64,000 nt of DNA from Histoplasma ohiense (GCA_017607445.1 JAEVHH010000002.1:3959501-4023500); one strand, 5' to 3'. Positions 10,210-21,022 are shown, counted from the first letter of the stretch. Made by a program: numbers and translations. The notes: a model not told the origin generated them from the letters alone.

Positions 10210-10653
10210 CTGATATACAATCTCTCTGAAACTGAGTTAGCTGTTCTAAGAGAATATTTAAAAAATGTATTAGATAAAAAATGAATATAACTATTCAGTA
10301 ACTCAGTTAATACACTGATTTTTTTTTATTTCAAAAAAAATAATGAACTTCATCTCTGTGTAGATTATTGAGAGTTAAATTAAAACATTATCAAGAATTG
10401 ATATCTTCTATCTTTAATAAGTGAATTATTTGATAGATTTTCAAAAGCTAAGATATTCACTAAGCTGAATCTTTGAAATATCTATCATCATATACTTATA
10501 GTAGAAAAAAGACTATTGAAAGATAGTTTTTAGAATGAGATATAAACAATTTGAATATATAGTTATATCATTTAAACTAGCTAATACTTCAGTGATATTT
10601 TAAATATATATTAACAATGTCTTATCTGATTTGTTGAATATATGTTATGTTGT
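10210..10653 (+). pseudogene. fragment of Gypsy-1/2 family reverse transcriptase
   Basis: It is collinear with 43438-43880 of Gypsy-2, from the segment encoding YNLSETELAALREYLK through the 'LISE.L..L' block to just before the YLDD region. It is very heavily mutated, with poly-A/T runs, and has no open frame. Both ends are cut. Confidence 0.85.
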
Positions 10654-10910
10654 TGTAGTGGGTATACTTCAATTAACAATTTAGTACTATTCTAAATACA
10701 GATTATGAATTGATTAAAAAAAAAAAGAGAAAAAAAATCAAAAAAAAAGATTATATGAAAAGAGTTTTTATAGAAAAGAAATCAGAATAGAAGAATATTA
10801 AAAACTGCTTCACAATAAAATATAAAGCAAAAAAAACATTATAAACTATATAAAAAAATCATTAAAAACTATACAAATGTGAAATATGAAATGAAAAAAT
10901 CATTGAAAGT
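10654..10910 (-). repeat. partial LTR of the Gypsy-3 family
   Basis: Starts TGTAGTGGGTATACTTCAAT, matching the minus-oriented LTR starts at 57592 and 55852, continues through the TTATGAATTGATT self-priming sequence and two internal repeat units, and is cut by the terminal block at 10911. Confidence 0.8.
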
Positions 10911-11260
10911 TAGACTGACTGTGTGATTGTATATAAAATCATAATTAATTTTAGTGTTTATCTCATTCTTGTATATTTTAGTTCTGATTTTATATATTAT
11001 TTTTCAAATCAGTCACTTTACACTGTTTGTATTATAGCTCTGATTTCATTTCACTGTTTATAAGAAATATTTAGATTCTAAATACTGTTTTTATTTTGAT
11101 TTCTGAATCACAGTTTCATTTGATTCTATTTTACAAAATGAAATCAAACAGAATCATGATTTACTTATAATTACATAATACATATATTTTTATACTGAAT
11201 AATGATTAATTATAATGTGAGTGTTATCAAATATTGTGATTTTTTTGATGTCAACAACAG
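10911..11260 (-). repeat. conserved terminal block (copy 3, inverted, mutated)
   Basis: It starts TAGACTGACTGTGTGATTG and follows the block in reverse, including the hairpin region (TTTGATTCTATTTTAC...). It carries many C-to-T changes. No satellite is recognisable beyond it. Confidence 0.65.
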
Positions 11261-11620
11261 AAATATCATTATATATCTGTAGACATTTTGAAAATTAAAA
11301 AAAAAAAACAAAAACAACAACTGAGAATATTATAAAAAAAAAACAAAAACTTGCAGTAAAAAAAATAAATAAATAAATGAAATAAAATTTATTTTTTCAA
11401 TCTATAATTATTAAAAAAATTACTACTTAATTTTTGAATGATTTTCATCATTAATCTAATATTTCTCACAGTGAAAGTTATTTGTTTATAATAAATTATA
11501 ATTTTAAAATCATCTGTGAAATGATTAGTGAGATATTGTTACATTGATTTTTATATAATATTATACATTTAAAAAGTGTGATCAATATGATCTTGATCAT
11601 GATTTGAAGAGTATTAAAAG
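11261..11620. other. AT-rich stretch, nothing recognisable
   Basis: Poly-A runs and AAATAAAT units; no open frame and no family match recognised. Confidence 0.5.
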
Positions 11621-12594
11621 TAGACTGACTAGTGAAATCATGAATTTTATATTTGATTTGATTTGATTTGATTTCAGTTCATTTCTTGGCATGATTTCCA
11701 GTGAGATCAGAATCAGAATGAAAGTGTAAAGAGATCAAAATTTTTAAAAATGAAGTGTAAAAAAACCAGATTTAGATCTAATATGACTATTATGAAAGCA
11801 ACAAAATTTATTATTTCATACAAAGTAACTGACTATGAAAAATAAGAACATAATCTGAAACTGATTATAATTTTAACTCAAGTTTGATCCCATTCTGATG
11901 ATTATGTAATACATGACAATTGATAACAATTATTGATAATACTCACAATATATGACAATTGATAACAATTATTGATAACACTCACAAGCTCATTAATACT
12001 ATATACAATCACAGTCAATTTTTTCTTCACTATATCATTGAAAGAGAATTCTGTTACAATAGAATTCTTATCAATAATTTCTTTTTCTTTTTCATATTTA
12101 ATCATCATCAATTTCTTTACAGTTTCTTCTTACAATTGACTATGATAATAGTGATAAATAACTCAACTTGAGTTAAACTTTCTCTTCATATCAACTTTTG
12201 TCAATGAAATTGTCAGAATATTATATGCTATCATTGTTACTGTTGAGTATTGACTGCTGATCATTCTCCACAGATCTAAAATAGATTTTTCTTTAATATT
12301 AATAGAATTATTATATAGATAGCAGTCAAATTCAGTGTTGCAAAAATTTTATTTGCTCAGATTTTCAGCAGCAATCAACAAATACAAATTCTTAATCAAT
12401 AAATATTAGTAACAGATTAATATCAATATCTCAGTGAGTATTATAAAAAACAAAGTTACTAATCAAAGAATCATACTCTATTGACTCTTCAATTTGTGTA
12501 TTATTCTGTTCATATTGTCAATAGTTGTTGTTGTAGTATGTCTGAGCTATATCAACATAGATTTGTTGTTCTTCCACTGTCCAATCTCTGGGAG
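11621..12594 (-). pseudogene. hAT transposase, C-terminal part (dimerisation domain) and 3' end
   Basis: The minus strand at 12310-12090 reads, across TGA/TAA breaks, SILDLWRMISSQYSTVTMIA, then NILTISLTKVDMKRKF and ETVKKLMMIKYEK. This is the hAT C-terminal dimerisation domain ('W......YP.L...A...L..p......ER.FS...').  The 12584-12530 segment (TVEEQQIYVDIAQTYY) lies before it. The protein end is near 11980. The element's 3' terminus is probably TAGACTGACTAGTG at 11621, preceded by ATTAAAAG as a possible 8-bp target duplication. hAT transposases cut and paste DNA; this one is dead. Confidence 0.8.
11911..11987. repeat. tandem duplication of ~38 bp in the hAT 3' part
   Basis: The unit ATGACAATTGATAACAATTA plus TTGATAA(T/C)ACTCACAA occurs twice in direct succession with one or two differences. 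Confidence 0.85.
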
Positions 12595-13060
12595 TTGCCG
12601 CTCCCTGCGAGCAATCATCCTGCTGCTGCTCGCTACGAGCAATCGCCCTGCCGCTGCTCCCTGTGAGCAATCACCCTGCCGCTGCTCACTACGAGCAATC
12701 GCCCTGCCGCCGCTCCCTGTGAGCAATCGTCCTGCTGCTGCTCGCTACGAGCAATCGCCCTGCCGCTGCTCCCTGTGAGCAATCGCCCTGCCTCCGCCCT
12801 GCCTCTGCTCTCTGTGAGAGCAATCACCCTGCCGCTGCTCACTACGAGCAATCGCCCTGCCGCCGCTCCCTGCGAGCAATTGTCCTGCTGCTGCTTGCTA
12901 CGAGCAATCGCCCTGCCGCTGCTCCCTGTGAGCAATCGCCCTGCCTCCGCCCTGCCTCTGCTCTCTGTGAGAGCAATCACTCTGCTGCTGCTCACTACAA
13001 GCAATCACTCTGCCTCCACCCTGCCTCTGCTCCTTGCGAGCAATCGCCCTGCCGTAGCAC
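12595..13060. repeat. GC-rich minisatellite inside the SINE-like element
   Basis: Units of about 30-33 bp (GAGCAATCGCCCTGCCGCTG followed by CTCCCTGT or CTCACTAC) are repeated about 13 times with variants (CCTCCGCCCTGCCTCTGCTC). Frames on both strands stay open only because the unit lacks stops. Confidence 0.9.
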
Positions 13061-13297
13061 TTGTGTGCTTTGATTATCTCTACCATGAATGGCCATACAT
13101 TGGGCCAGAAGTGAATGAACAGTCTATATAGACTGAGTCTTCTCAAGAGTTGCTATCTGGATCCTGTGTCTATCATTACTGTGTATATAGAGATTTCTCC
13201 AGCGTAGCACGTCCCCATGCCCTTTGGAAGGCTTTTGAAGTGCAGGCATTGCCTGTGTCTTCTCTGGGACGCTAAACCAATACATACATACATACAT
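12595..13297 (+). mobile_element. SINE-like element: minisatellite head fused to LINE 3' end
   Basis: It is flanked by perfect 10-bp duplications TCTCTGGGAG (12585-12594 and 13298-13307) inside the hAT. The first ~470 bp are a GC-rich minisatellite (CCCTGCCGCTGCTCCCTGTG, AGCAATCG type). The last ~230 bp (13067-13297) match the LINE 3' end from CCATGAATGGCCATACATT to CTAAACCAATACATACATAC. There is no coding capacity, and it is much less mutated than the surroundings (CpG kept). The shared 3' end suggests mobilisation by the LINE machinery. Confidence 0.82.
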
Positions 13298-13307
13298 TCT
13301 CTGGGAG

Positions 13308-13861
13308 TATATGCATTGATTCGACAAGAGGGATCAAGTACAGCAGCAACAGTATAGTAATCAGCAAATGATTGATTGATTCTTGTATAATATTCTGCAA
13401 GTTTGTCTTGAGCTCTTTCAATTGCTGCAAAAATAACTCTATCTCAGAATTACTCTTCTCATACACAAGTTATCTGAGTTTTCAAATGAGTAAATAAACT
13501 GTTGTATACTCATCAAGAAGCTTGCATCATTGATATTACTATAATGAATACAGTCTTTGTTGTTTTGTAAAAGATAAACAATAGTTCAACAACATATTTT
13601 AACTGTGTTCACTTTGTATCAGAAAGTTTCAGAGCACAAATCTTCTCTCACTCAGAATTCTGAACTTAATAATTCACAGCATCTTTTAATCAAAATGCTC
13701 AAACTGTTATTTTATAGATAGAACTTCATCATATTCAAATATTTTGTATTATACTAAGAGAAGAAACTGAGCTGTATGTGGCTTGAATATCATAAAATCA
13801 TTGTTGTTGCTTGAAAGAAGTACTGATTGCATTGACAATGTGATGAATCTAAAAAAGATAA
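13308..13861 (-). pseudogene. hAT transposase, central-to-C-terminal part
   Basis: The minus strand, read through TGA breaks, gives LSDTK-TQLKYVVELLFIFY, then QASWWVYNSLF-type and AIERAQDKLAEYYTRINH, then SVAAVLDPSCRINAYTPR, which joins across the SINE-like insertion to TVEEQQIYVD. These are the hAT segments 'L...W..l..l...L..F...T', 'KL.kYY.k' and 'LDPR.K..Y'. The order and spacing are normal for the family. The sequence continues leftwards at 12584 and rightwards at 20972 after Gypsy-4 is removed. Confidence 0.83.
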
Positions 13862-14132
13862 TGTAATAGACGCAACAGAGATATCTATATTAGAAAATAA
13901 CTATATGGCGATAGAAGAACACAGAACATGTCAGAACTAATAAGAATGAATATAGCACACAGTATCATAAATGGCTGTAGAGTGTGATGATTATCTATAT
14001 AATGCTCACTGATATCTGTAGATACTAGAAGATCAGTGATTAGCTTTGAATAATAAAGATTGCTATCTTCTTAACATTCTATATATATACTTCACACTAC
14101 TCTCATAATTATATCTAGAATCATCTCTTATA
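13862..14132 (+). repeat. Gypsy-4 5' LTR
   Basis: Starts TGTAATAGACGC and ends CTCTTATA (3' copy CTCTTACA). Pairs base for base in length with 20696-20966. Confidence 0.93.
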
Positions 14133-14239
14133 ATTCTAATTGCTCTAAACTTTATTTGAATGGTCTGTTGTTACACACATCTACAATAAAACATGCAACA
14201 TTAGTTAAAAACATGCAAGATGATTTTGATATGTGCAAA

Positions 14240-15240
14240 ATCTTTTGAAAATTAATCTGAATCCTCTACTATCTTTGATGATTACAATGCACATTTGCAA
14301 CAGTTGAATGATCAAATCTGTGAATGAGAGTGGCATTTAGCTATTCTGCATACACAACAGTGACTCAATGAGTTGAAAGTACAGATTTGTGGAGATACTC
14401 TCATTGAGTTTCAATTAATTCAGAATATCACCACAGAATCACTGCAAAATTGATCTGCAAATGATACAGACAATGATAATGAAACATCACTGAAATTAGA
14501 GATTAAGAACTATTATTGAGAAAAAAATATGTTAGAATTCAAGAACTATAAAGATTGCATATTGACTCTTTTTACATATCATCATCAGTATTATTGAAAG
14601 AAAGAATACAAGATAAATGATGCTAAACTCTATCTTGATATTCACATTAAGCAGAAATGATTGAATTTTGTATCATTGTATGAGAGATGTGAAGAAGCAA
14701 CACTGTTGACTTTTGATAATATACTATCACATCTAGAAATGCAAATTAATGATTCACAGAATCAGTGCTGATTGATAAGTCAAAAGTTTCAAGATATGAA
14801 GTAATAAAAATGATAATCAATACACAACTTCTCTAAATATTTTGAAGACTGAAAATACTACTTACTCTCATATAGTGAAGAATAAAGAATGAATAACTTG
14901 TGTAGTAAGACATTGAAGATACTATACACTGAACTCAACTGTTGAAATCAAGAATCTCAGAACTATAAAGAGTTGTTTTGAACTCTACAGACTCTCAAGG
15001 AAAATATACTGAAGTGACAGTGTATCATTTGCAAAGACAGATCTGCAATATTTGTAGAGAATCAATGTTGTTCTGATAAATCTAACAACTGTTAAAACAA
15101 GAGAAAATGAGAGAAACAAATGAATTCAACTGAACAAATCAAGAAAGATAAATATAACTGAATGAAGAAGTGTTCTCACTGTCATAAAAAGAGTCATATT
15201 GCAAATGATTGTTGAATGTTACACTCTGAAAAGTGCAATC
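14240..15240 (+). pseudogene. Gypsy-4 gag with CCHC knuckle
   Basis: No long frame survives, but the plus strand read through TGA breaks shows the retrotransposon Gag block around 14540-14900 and, at about 15170-15215, KCSHCHKKSHIANDC, a perfect C-x2-C-x4-H-x4-C knuckle. Lys-rich sequence precedes the knuckle. Gag would coat the genomic RNA. The start codon cannot be placed. Confidence 0.8.
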
Positions 15241-15319
15241 AAATCTGATAAGCAAAAAATCAACAATTTCAATTGTAGAAGCAGCTGCTGCATTGAGAAT
15301 ACAAACAACTAGACTGTGA

Positions 15320-15490
15320 GATAAACAGTTATTAACAATGAATATGTGAATGCTGACAGAAGTGGAATGATCAATGATGTGGATGCTAATGAATTCTGGC
15401 ACAGATGTGAACTTTGTATTTCATATCTGAGCATCAAAATATTTCTTGAAGACAGAAGATAAATCAAAAGTAGTGAAAGCAATTGATAAT
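15320..15490 (+). pseudogene. Gypsy-4 aspartic protease remnant
   Basis: Between the knuckle and RT the plus strand encodes a short segment containing NSGTDVNFVFH-like residues, the place where the retropepsin D-S/T-G active site is expected. The Asp is no longer clear. Called mainly by position. Confidence 0.55.
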
Positions 15491-15859
15491 TATAAAATTA
15501 AGTTGTATAAACAATGAAGAGCTGTAATGAAGATTATTGATGATGAACATATTCTCTGAGAAGAACTCCACCATTTCAAAGAGACTGATATTAATGAATA
15601 TAATGTAATTTTGAGCATGCCATGATTGGAAGCTGTGAACTCTGATATTGATTGGGTGTGAAGATGTTGAATCTATAGAAAAGCATCAAATATTAACTAT
15701 ATACATCTGAATACTATCAAAGAATTCACAATATTAATTGATGATGGCAATATTATATTCACTGCTTTATCATTACAAGCTGTGAATGCAGCAACTGAGT
15801 CAAATATTTCAGATGATTATAAAGATTATCTTGATGTGTTCTGAGAAGACATATCTGAT

Positions 15860-16625
15860 GTGGAACATGCATCTCATGATCATATCATAGATCTCAAACC
15901 TGGCAAGGAATCTTCATATTGACTGATATATAATTTATCACTTCAAAAACTCTCTGTTCTCTGAGAATATATTGAAAAAGTATTAGAGAAGAATTGAATA
16001 TGTCTGTTCAAGAGTTCAACTGATACATCAGTATTATTTGTGTCAAAGAAAGATGAAACTCTGTGTCTTTGCATGGATTATTGAGAATTGAATGAAATAA
16101 CAGTCAAGAATTGATATTCACTGCTCTTGATAAGTGAAATACTTGATAGATTAGCAGGTGTCAAAATATATATGCAGCTGAATCTTAGAGACATATATCA
16201 TAGAATTCACATATGAGCAGAAAATGAATGAAAAACAACATTTTGAATATGATATGAACATTTTGAATATCTAGTCTTATCTTTTGAGCTAATCAATATC
16301 TCTGTGATCTTTCAATCTTATATCAACAAAGCTCTCAGTGATCTTTTAGATGTATATTGTGTGGCTTATCTTGACAATATTGTAATTTATTCAAATATGT
16401 TTGATGAACATGTCATCCATGTTAAGAATGTGCTGGAATGGTTAAGATGATGGAGACTATATGTCAAACTTAGTAAGTGTATGTTCCATGCAACAGAAAT
16501 TGAATTTTTGAGTTTTGTGATTACCATGCAGAGCATTACTGTTGAGAAATGATGTGTTGACATGATTCTAGATTGATCAGAACTGTGAACTATAAACAAA
16601 TTGCAAACATTTCTAGAATTTGTCA
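15860..16625 (+). pseudogene. Gypsy-4 reverse transcriptase
   Basis: Plus-strand segments in RT order: HIIDLKPGKESS-Y (start of the RT region), SVLFVSKKDETLCLCMDY (block 2), AGVKIYMQLNLRDIYHRIHI (block 3; the usual KLDLR..YH is QLNLRDIYH, so the first catalytic Asp is Asn), FQSYINKALSDLLDVYCVAYLDNIVIYS (YxDD box reading YLDN), and KLSKCMFHATEIEFLSFVI. At least two catalytic Asp residues are lost (GAT/GAC to AAT), consistent with G-to-A change. More than ten TGA codons interrupt the frame. Confidence 0.9.
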
Positions 16626-16734
16626 ATTTCTATTGTTGATTCATATACAAGTTCTCAATAATAATGACACCTCTGACTGAATTGTTAAAAGATTATGAAA
16701 TGAAAAGAGGGAAGAATAACATATCTGTTCAGTT

Positions 16735-17215
16735 AGATGAAAACTGCAAGTATGCAATTTTGCAGTTAAAAGAATGCTTTACAAAAGCACTGTTATTGAT
16801 CCACTTTGATCTGCAGTGAAAACTCTGTATAGAAACAGACAGATATGATGTTGCAATCACTGCAGTAATATCACAATTAATGAATGATAATCACTGACAC
16901 TCAATTGTGTTTTGATCTAGAAAGCTCACAGAAGCAGAAAGATGTAATCAAATATATAATCTAGAAATATTACTAATTGTAGAAGCTTTCAGACAATGAT
17001 GTCATTATTTATATAATAGCAGACACTCAATAACTGTTTTATCTGATCATATCAATCTTCAGTGCTTCATGACAATGAAGCAGCTAAATAAATGTCAGAT
17101 TTGTTGAATGAAAATGCTCTCAGTGTTTGATTTTGAAATAGAGCATTGTTCTGAGAAAAATAATCCTGCAGATGTATCAAGTTATTGCTCAGATTTTATA
17201 AAATATACAGCTTTC
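16735..17215 (+). pseudogene. Gypsy-4 RNase H
   Basis: The reading gives LIHFDLQ followed by LCIETDRYDVAITAVISQ (the 'TDAS..g.g.vL.Q' start; Asp present), SRKLTEAERCNQIYNLEILL (catalytic Glu in the YD.E motif) and VLSDHINLQCFMTM with FEIEHCSEKNNPADVSSY, the 'TDH.nL.yf......i.y.pG..N..aDaLSR' end. Motifs are largely readable, with stops at Trp codons. Confidence 0.88.
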
Positions 17216-17689
17216 TTGATAAGACTCTCTACTCTGCAAGAGAAGCTGTGTAAGAGGATCTTTAAGTCATTAAAGATAAAAGAAAACACAAAGTTAGATC
17301 AATATATCAAGATGATGTGAAAAGATTTGTAAGCTAATGAAAATTATTGAATGAAGAGATCTGTAGTTGTCAATGACAACAACCTCTGCAGAATAAAGAA
17401 TGCATCTGTGAATGAGAATGAGATTGCAGATGTTATGAGATTAGATCTAGAAACTCTGATGCTATGAATTCTAGCTGTCAAGATATTTGAGTCTGAGACA
17501 GTCTATTGCAAAGAGATAGCTGAATCTATCATCAAACTCTTACTGCAGATTCAGAATAGAGATACTGATATATCTGAATTTCACAGAAAATTAGAGATAA
17601 ATGATGCTAGTGTAAATAATTGTTTGATCTGAGCAGTAGATAAAAATGATCTGCTCAAAAGAGATGATAAAGTCTACATACTGCAAGAC

Positions 17690-18480
17690 AAGACTGTAAG
17701 ACATGAAATAATGAAAATACATCACAATGATCCCCAGAGTGATCATTTTGAATGTGACAAAATCATTGAAGTGATCAAATGCAAGTACTTGTGGCATGGT
17801 ATGAGCAATGAAATTGTAGAATATGTGAGAACTTGTGATGTTTGTCAATGTGTCAAGATACCACAGCACAAGCTGTATGGATTACTACAATCACATTCAG
17901 TGTCAGATAAGAAATGATATAAAATTAGCATGAACTTTATTGAAGATCTGTCAGATAATAAAAGAGAAGTCAAATCTATAATACTATTGTTGTATTTATT
18001 GATTTATTCATAAAATGAGTTATAATTGTATTCACATCTTCAGAGCTAGATGCAGAAGAATTTGTGGACATTATTGTATGAAGAATTGTAAAGAACTTTG
18101 ATCTATCTACAAACATTATTAATGACTGAGATTCATTAATAAATAGCAAGTTTTGATTGACATTATGTTATCTGCTTCATATTCAATGAAAATTATCAAT
18201 GGCTTTCCATCCACAAACTGACAGTCAGACAGAATGATTGAACCAGGTGATTGAACATTATCTTTGCATATATTGCAGCTATCAACAAGATAATTGAATA
18301 GAATGAATTCCTCTGATGCAATGAGCATATAACAACATCTTTCACACATTGATAAAAATGACATCATCTGAAGTGATGATCAGCTGATCAACTGAACTTT
18401 GCATAGATGTGAAACTCTCAAGTACAGATGTGTCAAAATCAGCAATGAAATAAATGGAATGAATGAAGTAAGTAAAGAAC
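17690..18480 (+). pseudogene. Gypsy-4 integrase zinc domain and core
   Basis: 17711-17917 encodes MKIHHNDPQSDHFECDKIIE and RTCDVCQCVKIPQHK, the H-H-C-C zinc domain (H...H...C-x2-C). MNFIEDLSDN follows (first catalytic Asp region). The core continues with a broken segment at 17990-18120, and 18180-18290 reads AFHPQTDSQTE-LNQVIEHY, which holds the catalytic Glu. In-frame TGA codons interrupt it. Integrase would insert the cDNA; the chromodomain downstream would bias the site. Confidence 0.9.
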
Positions 18481-18576
18481 AAGATCTGAGAATGTCTGAA
18501 AGCTGTCAAAGCAGCTGAGAAAAAGTATTATGATCAGTGTCATATATCAAAAAGCTTTAAGATAGAGAACTGAGTA

Positions 18577-18970
18577 ATGCTGCATGCAAAAAATATATTC
18601 ATCTTGCAACTCTCACTCAAACTAGATCATCAATTTTTGAATCTCTTTCAAATAATTGATATCTGTGATACACAGATGTACAAACTGAAACTCACATCAC
18701 AATATAAAGAAATTCATTCTGTATTCCATGTTTTCCTTCTCAAATCATATCACACATGTGATGGACAAATTCTGCAAGCAGAACTGATAATTATAGACAT
18801 GTAAAAAGAATGAGAAGTTGAAGCTATATTAGACAAGCATCAGTATCACAGTCAAATACAATATCTTGTCAAATGAAAAGATTGTACAGACACAGATAAT
18901 TCTTGGAAATCTGAGGAAAACTTGATGAACAATCAGAAGTACTTGAAACAGTTTAATAAAATCTATCAGA
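18577..18970 (+). pseudogene. Gypsy-4 integrase C-terminus and chromodomain
   Basis: 18577-18804 encodes LDHQFLNLFQIIDICDTQMY and EIHSVFHVFLLKSYH, the GPY/F-type C-terminal module ending in 'HPVFHVSLL'. After a stop, 18810-18960 reads EVEAILDKHQYHSQIQYLVK followed by KDCTDTDNSWKSEENL, a chromodomain ('EVE.IL..R......YLVKWkGy...t-WEp..nL') with the aromatic Trp of WE retained as WK. This marks a chromovirus. Confidence 0.9.
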
Positions 18971-19111
18971 AGTCAGTCAGTAAACAAAAACAAAGAAGAT
19001 GATGATGACTGCTGAATATATTTATTTCATTCAGAGATTAAAAAACAGATCTGTCTCAGCTTGATCAGTGTCATTTGAGAAATTGTCATCAAGACAAATC
19101 TGCTTATTATC

Positions 19112-20166
19112 TCAGATTTTCTCAACTGATGAAGCATGATATTTCAATAATGATTTGAAAGCTGCAATTGATGATGTGGTCATTGAAATCTCATCAATCA
19201 CTGTTTCAGCTGAAGTCTCAGAAGAACTGTTTTGTTGAATCTTATGAATCTTTATAATAAAGAATTTAATCACTGCAGTTACAGTGCTTTGCAAAATATT
19301 AATATTTGAAGTATCTGTATCAGTGACAATTAGATTCTCAGCAGTGTTGATAACTGTCTGAGTCAATTCAACAGCATCTGATGACATCTAATATGAGTTA
19401 ATATTATATACTGTAAAAACATCTGAATAATAACTTACTGAAATACAAGTGTGCTTTGTCACTGAGCAGTGCTTGCATTTTTTGCATCAATCCTCAGCAG
19501 GCTCACAATGATGATGAGGAGATATTGTCAAATGTCAAATACAATAACAGCAATATACTGCTGTGTTTCTTTCTAACACTTCAATGAAACTGTTCACTTT
19601 CTCATTCTTGTCTATATTATCAGTCAACTCAAGTAATGTACCAAGATCTTGACTCAGTGAAAATGACACTGATGTAATAGCAGAATGCAAAAACACACTT
19701 TCTGAAATACTGCTATGATTGAATGTCACATCTCACTGTGATAACAGATTATCAAAGTTTATATAGAATTCTAGAATCTCATCTGTGTTCTTATAGATCT
19801 GCATGTCAAGTACAAACCTTGCAACAGCAGTTTGATATATGATAAATCTCTCATCTAAAACTTTGTTGAAGAGCAGTATTTTGTGAAATTCATTGATCAA
19901 AGATTGACTGATTTTGTGAAAGCACTCAGATATCTATAATCTGTTAGTACTTATAACAATCTCAGTTTAAGAAAACTTACAGCAGCACAACTTCTATTTG
20001 ATATATGACAGATGTGACAGTGTGTCCATTCATTGTTCACAAAGCAAGAATATACTGAAGGGTTCTGCAATCTCTTCAGACAACCCAAGCAAATGCTCTT
20101 CATAGCAGACAGCATATCATTCTCTGTAGACTCTGAATCAGCAATGGAAACAGCTGGTTCTGACAT
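19112..20166 (-). pseudogene. Gypsy-4 antisense spliced gene with six-Cys cluster
   Basis: It lies between chromodomain and 3' LTR on the opposite strand. Exon 1 is 19981-20166 (ATG at 20166, 62 codons), intron 1 is 19934-19980 (GTAAGT...CTAAC...TAG, 47 nt), exon 2 is 19439-19933 (165 codons), intron 2 is 19388-19438 (GTAAGT...TTAG) and exon 3 is 19112-19387 (91 codons and a stop). Both introns are phase 0. The conceptual product is about 318 residues with three in-frame TGA codons, all in exon 2. Exon 1 ends with a cluster C-x2-C-x11-C-x8-C-x2-C-x6-C, resembling an expanded fungal Zn2Cys6 motif. Exon 2 ends with a second Cys/His-rich patch (CCYC...HHHC...CKKCKHC...C). Exon 3 is Ser/Thr-rich. 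Function is unknown; a nucleic-acid-binding accessory or regulatory protein is inference. Gypsy-1 and Gypsy-2 carry an equivalent. Confidence 0.72.
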
Positions 20167-20695
20167 TCTATCATAATCTTAAATTAGCACAAGAAGAAGG
20201 AGAAGCAAAAGCAATAAGAAAGAAAAACAGATATTGAAGATTGAAATCAATATTGCAATATTGATCAAAGAAATTGCAACAACACAAAACTCAATCCAAA
20301 ATGAAAAACACAATCATGCAATCAAAACTTCAAATTTCACAATAAAAATTGCATAGAAGAATACAGTGTACTTTGTTTGATAAATTGATATATTCTTTTT
20401 TAATAAAAAATTGTTAGTGGTGATGTTGGTGATGATTTCAATAGAGTGTGATTTTTGATGTAGAAGTCAAAGGAAAGAGGTTCAGAAGTTGTATCTAAAT
20501 CATAATTGAACTACAAAGACATTGAAGATGGAAAAATGTTCTCTCAAAACAGCAATACTTTAAAATTAACCTCAACAATTAATCCAGCTCAATTCTGCAA
20601 ACTTTATACAATATCAACCATACAGCACATATTACAAACTTCACATGTTGCAATAAGAAGCTCTGAGAACCAGGCCTTTGAAGAAGAGAGATAAT

Positions 20696-20966
20696 TGTAA
20701 TAGATGCAATGAAGATATCTATATTAGAAAATAGCTATATGATGATAGAAGAACACAGAACACATCAGAACTAATAAGAATGAATATAGCACACAGCATT
20801 ATAGATGGCTGTAGAATGTAGTAGTCATCTATATAATACTTGCTGATATTTATAGATACTAGAAGATCAGTGATTAGCTTTGAATAATAGAGATTGCTAT
20901 CTTCTTAACATTCTACATGTGTACTTCACACTACTCTCATAATTATACCTAGAACCATCTCTTACA
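20696..20966 (+). repeat. Gypsy-4 3' LTR
   Basis: TGTAATAGATGC to CTCTTACA, 271 bp, same length as the 5' copy. Differences from it are mostly C/T and G/A. Confidence 0.93.
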
Positions 20967-20971
20967 GATAA

Positions 20972-21022
20972 TGAGATAGTTAGCAAATTGATCAATTTTC
21001 ACTGAAGTATTATCAAATATCA
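20972..21022 (-). pseudogene. hAT transposase sliver between two gypsy insertions
   Basis: This 51-bp piece lies between Gypsy-4 and Gypsy-3 and is bounded by their target duplications (GATAA before it; TATCA, 21018-21022, at its end). It bridges the hAT pieces at 13861 and 55281. Confidence 0.7.

Larger units (their letters stand above)
13862..20966 (+). mobile_element. Gypsy-4: Ty3/gypsy chromovirus with antisense accessory gene
   Basis: It is 7,105 bp long, with two 271-bp LTRs (13862-14132 and 20696-20966), target duplication GATAA on both sides (13857-13861, 20967-20971) and a purine-rich tract (GAAGAAGAGAGATAAT) before the 3' LTR. Internal order is gag with CCHC, protease, RT, RNase H, integrase, chromodomain, then an antisense spliced gene. 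All pol frames are broken, mainly by TGA. It is inserted in the hAT. Confidence 0.93.

Noticed and set aside
12481..13146. Long Ala/Ser/Arg-rich frames on both strands
   Set aside because: They come from the GC-rich minisatellite, open in several frames on both strands, so openness is no evidence of coding.
14133..14150. Self-priming site in Gypsy-4
   Set aside because: The leader ATTCTAATTGCTC has no convincing complement in the Gypsy-4 LTR, and no tRNA-like TGG start is seen; the priming mode is left open.
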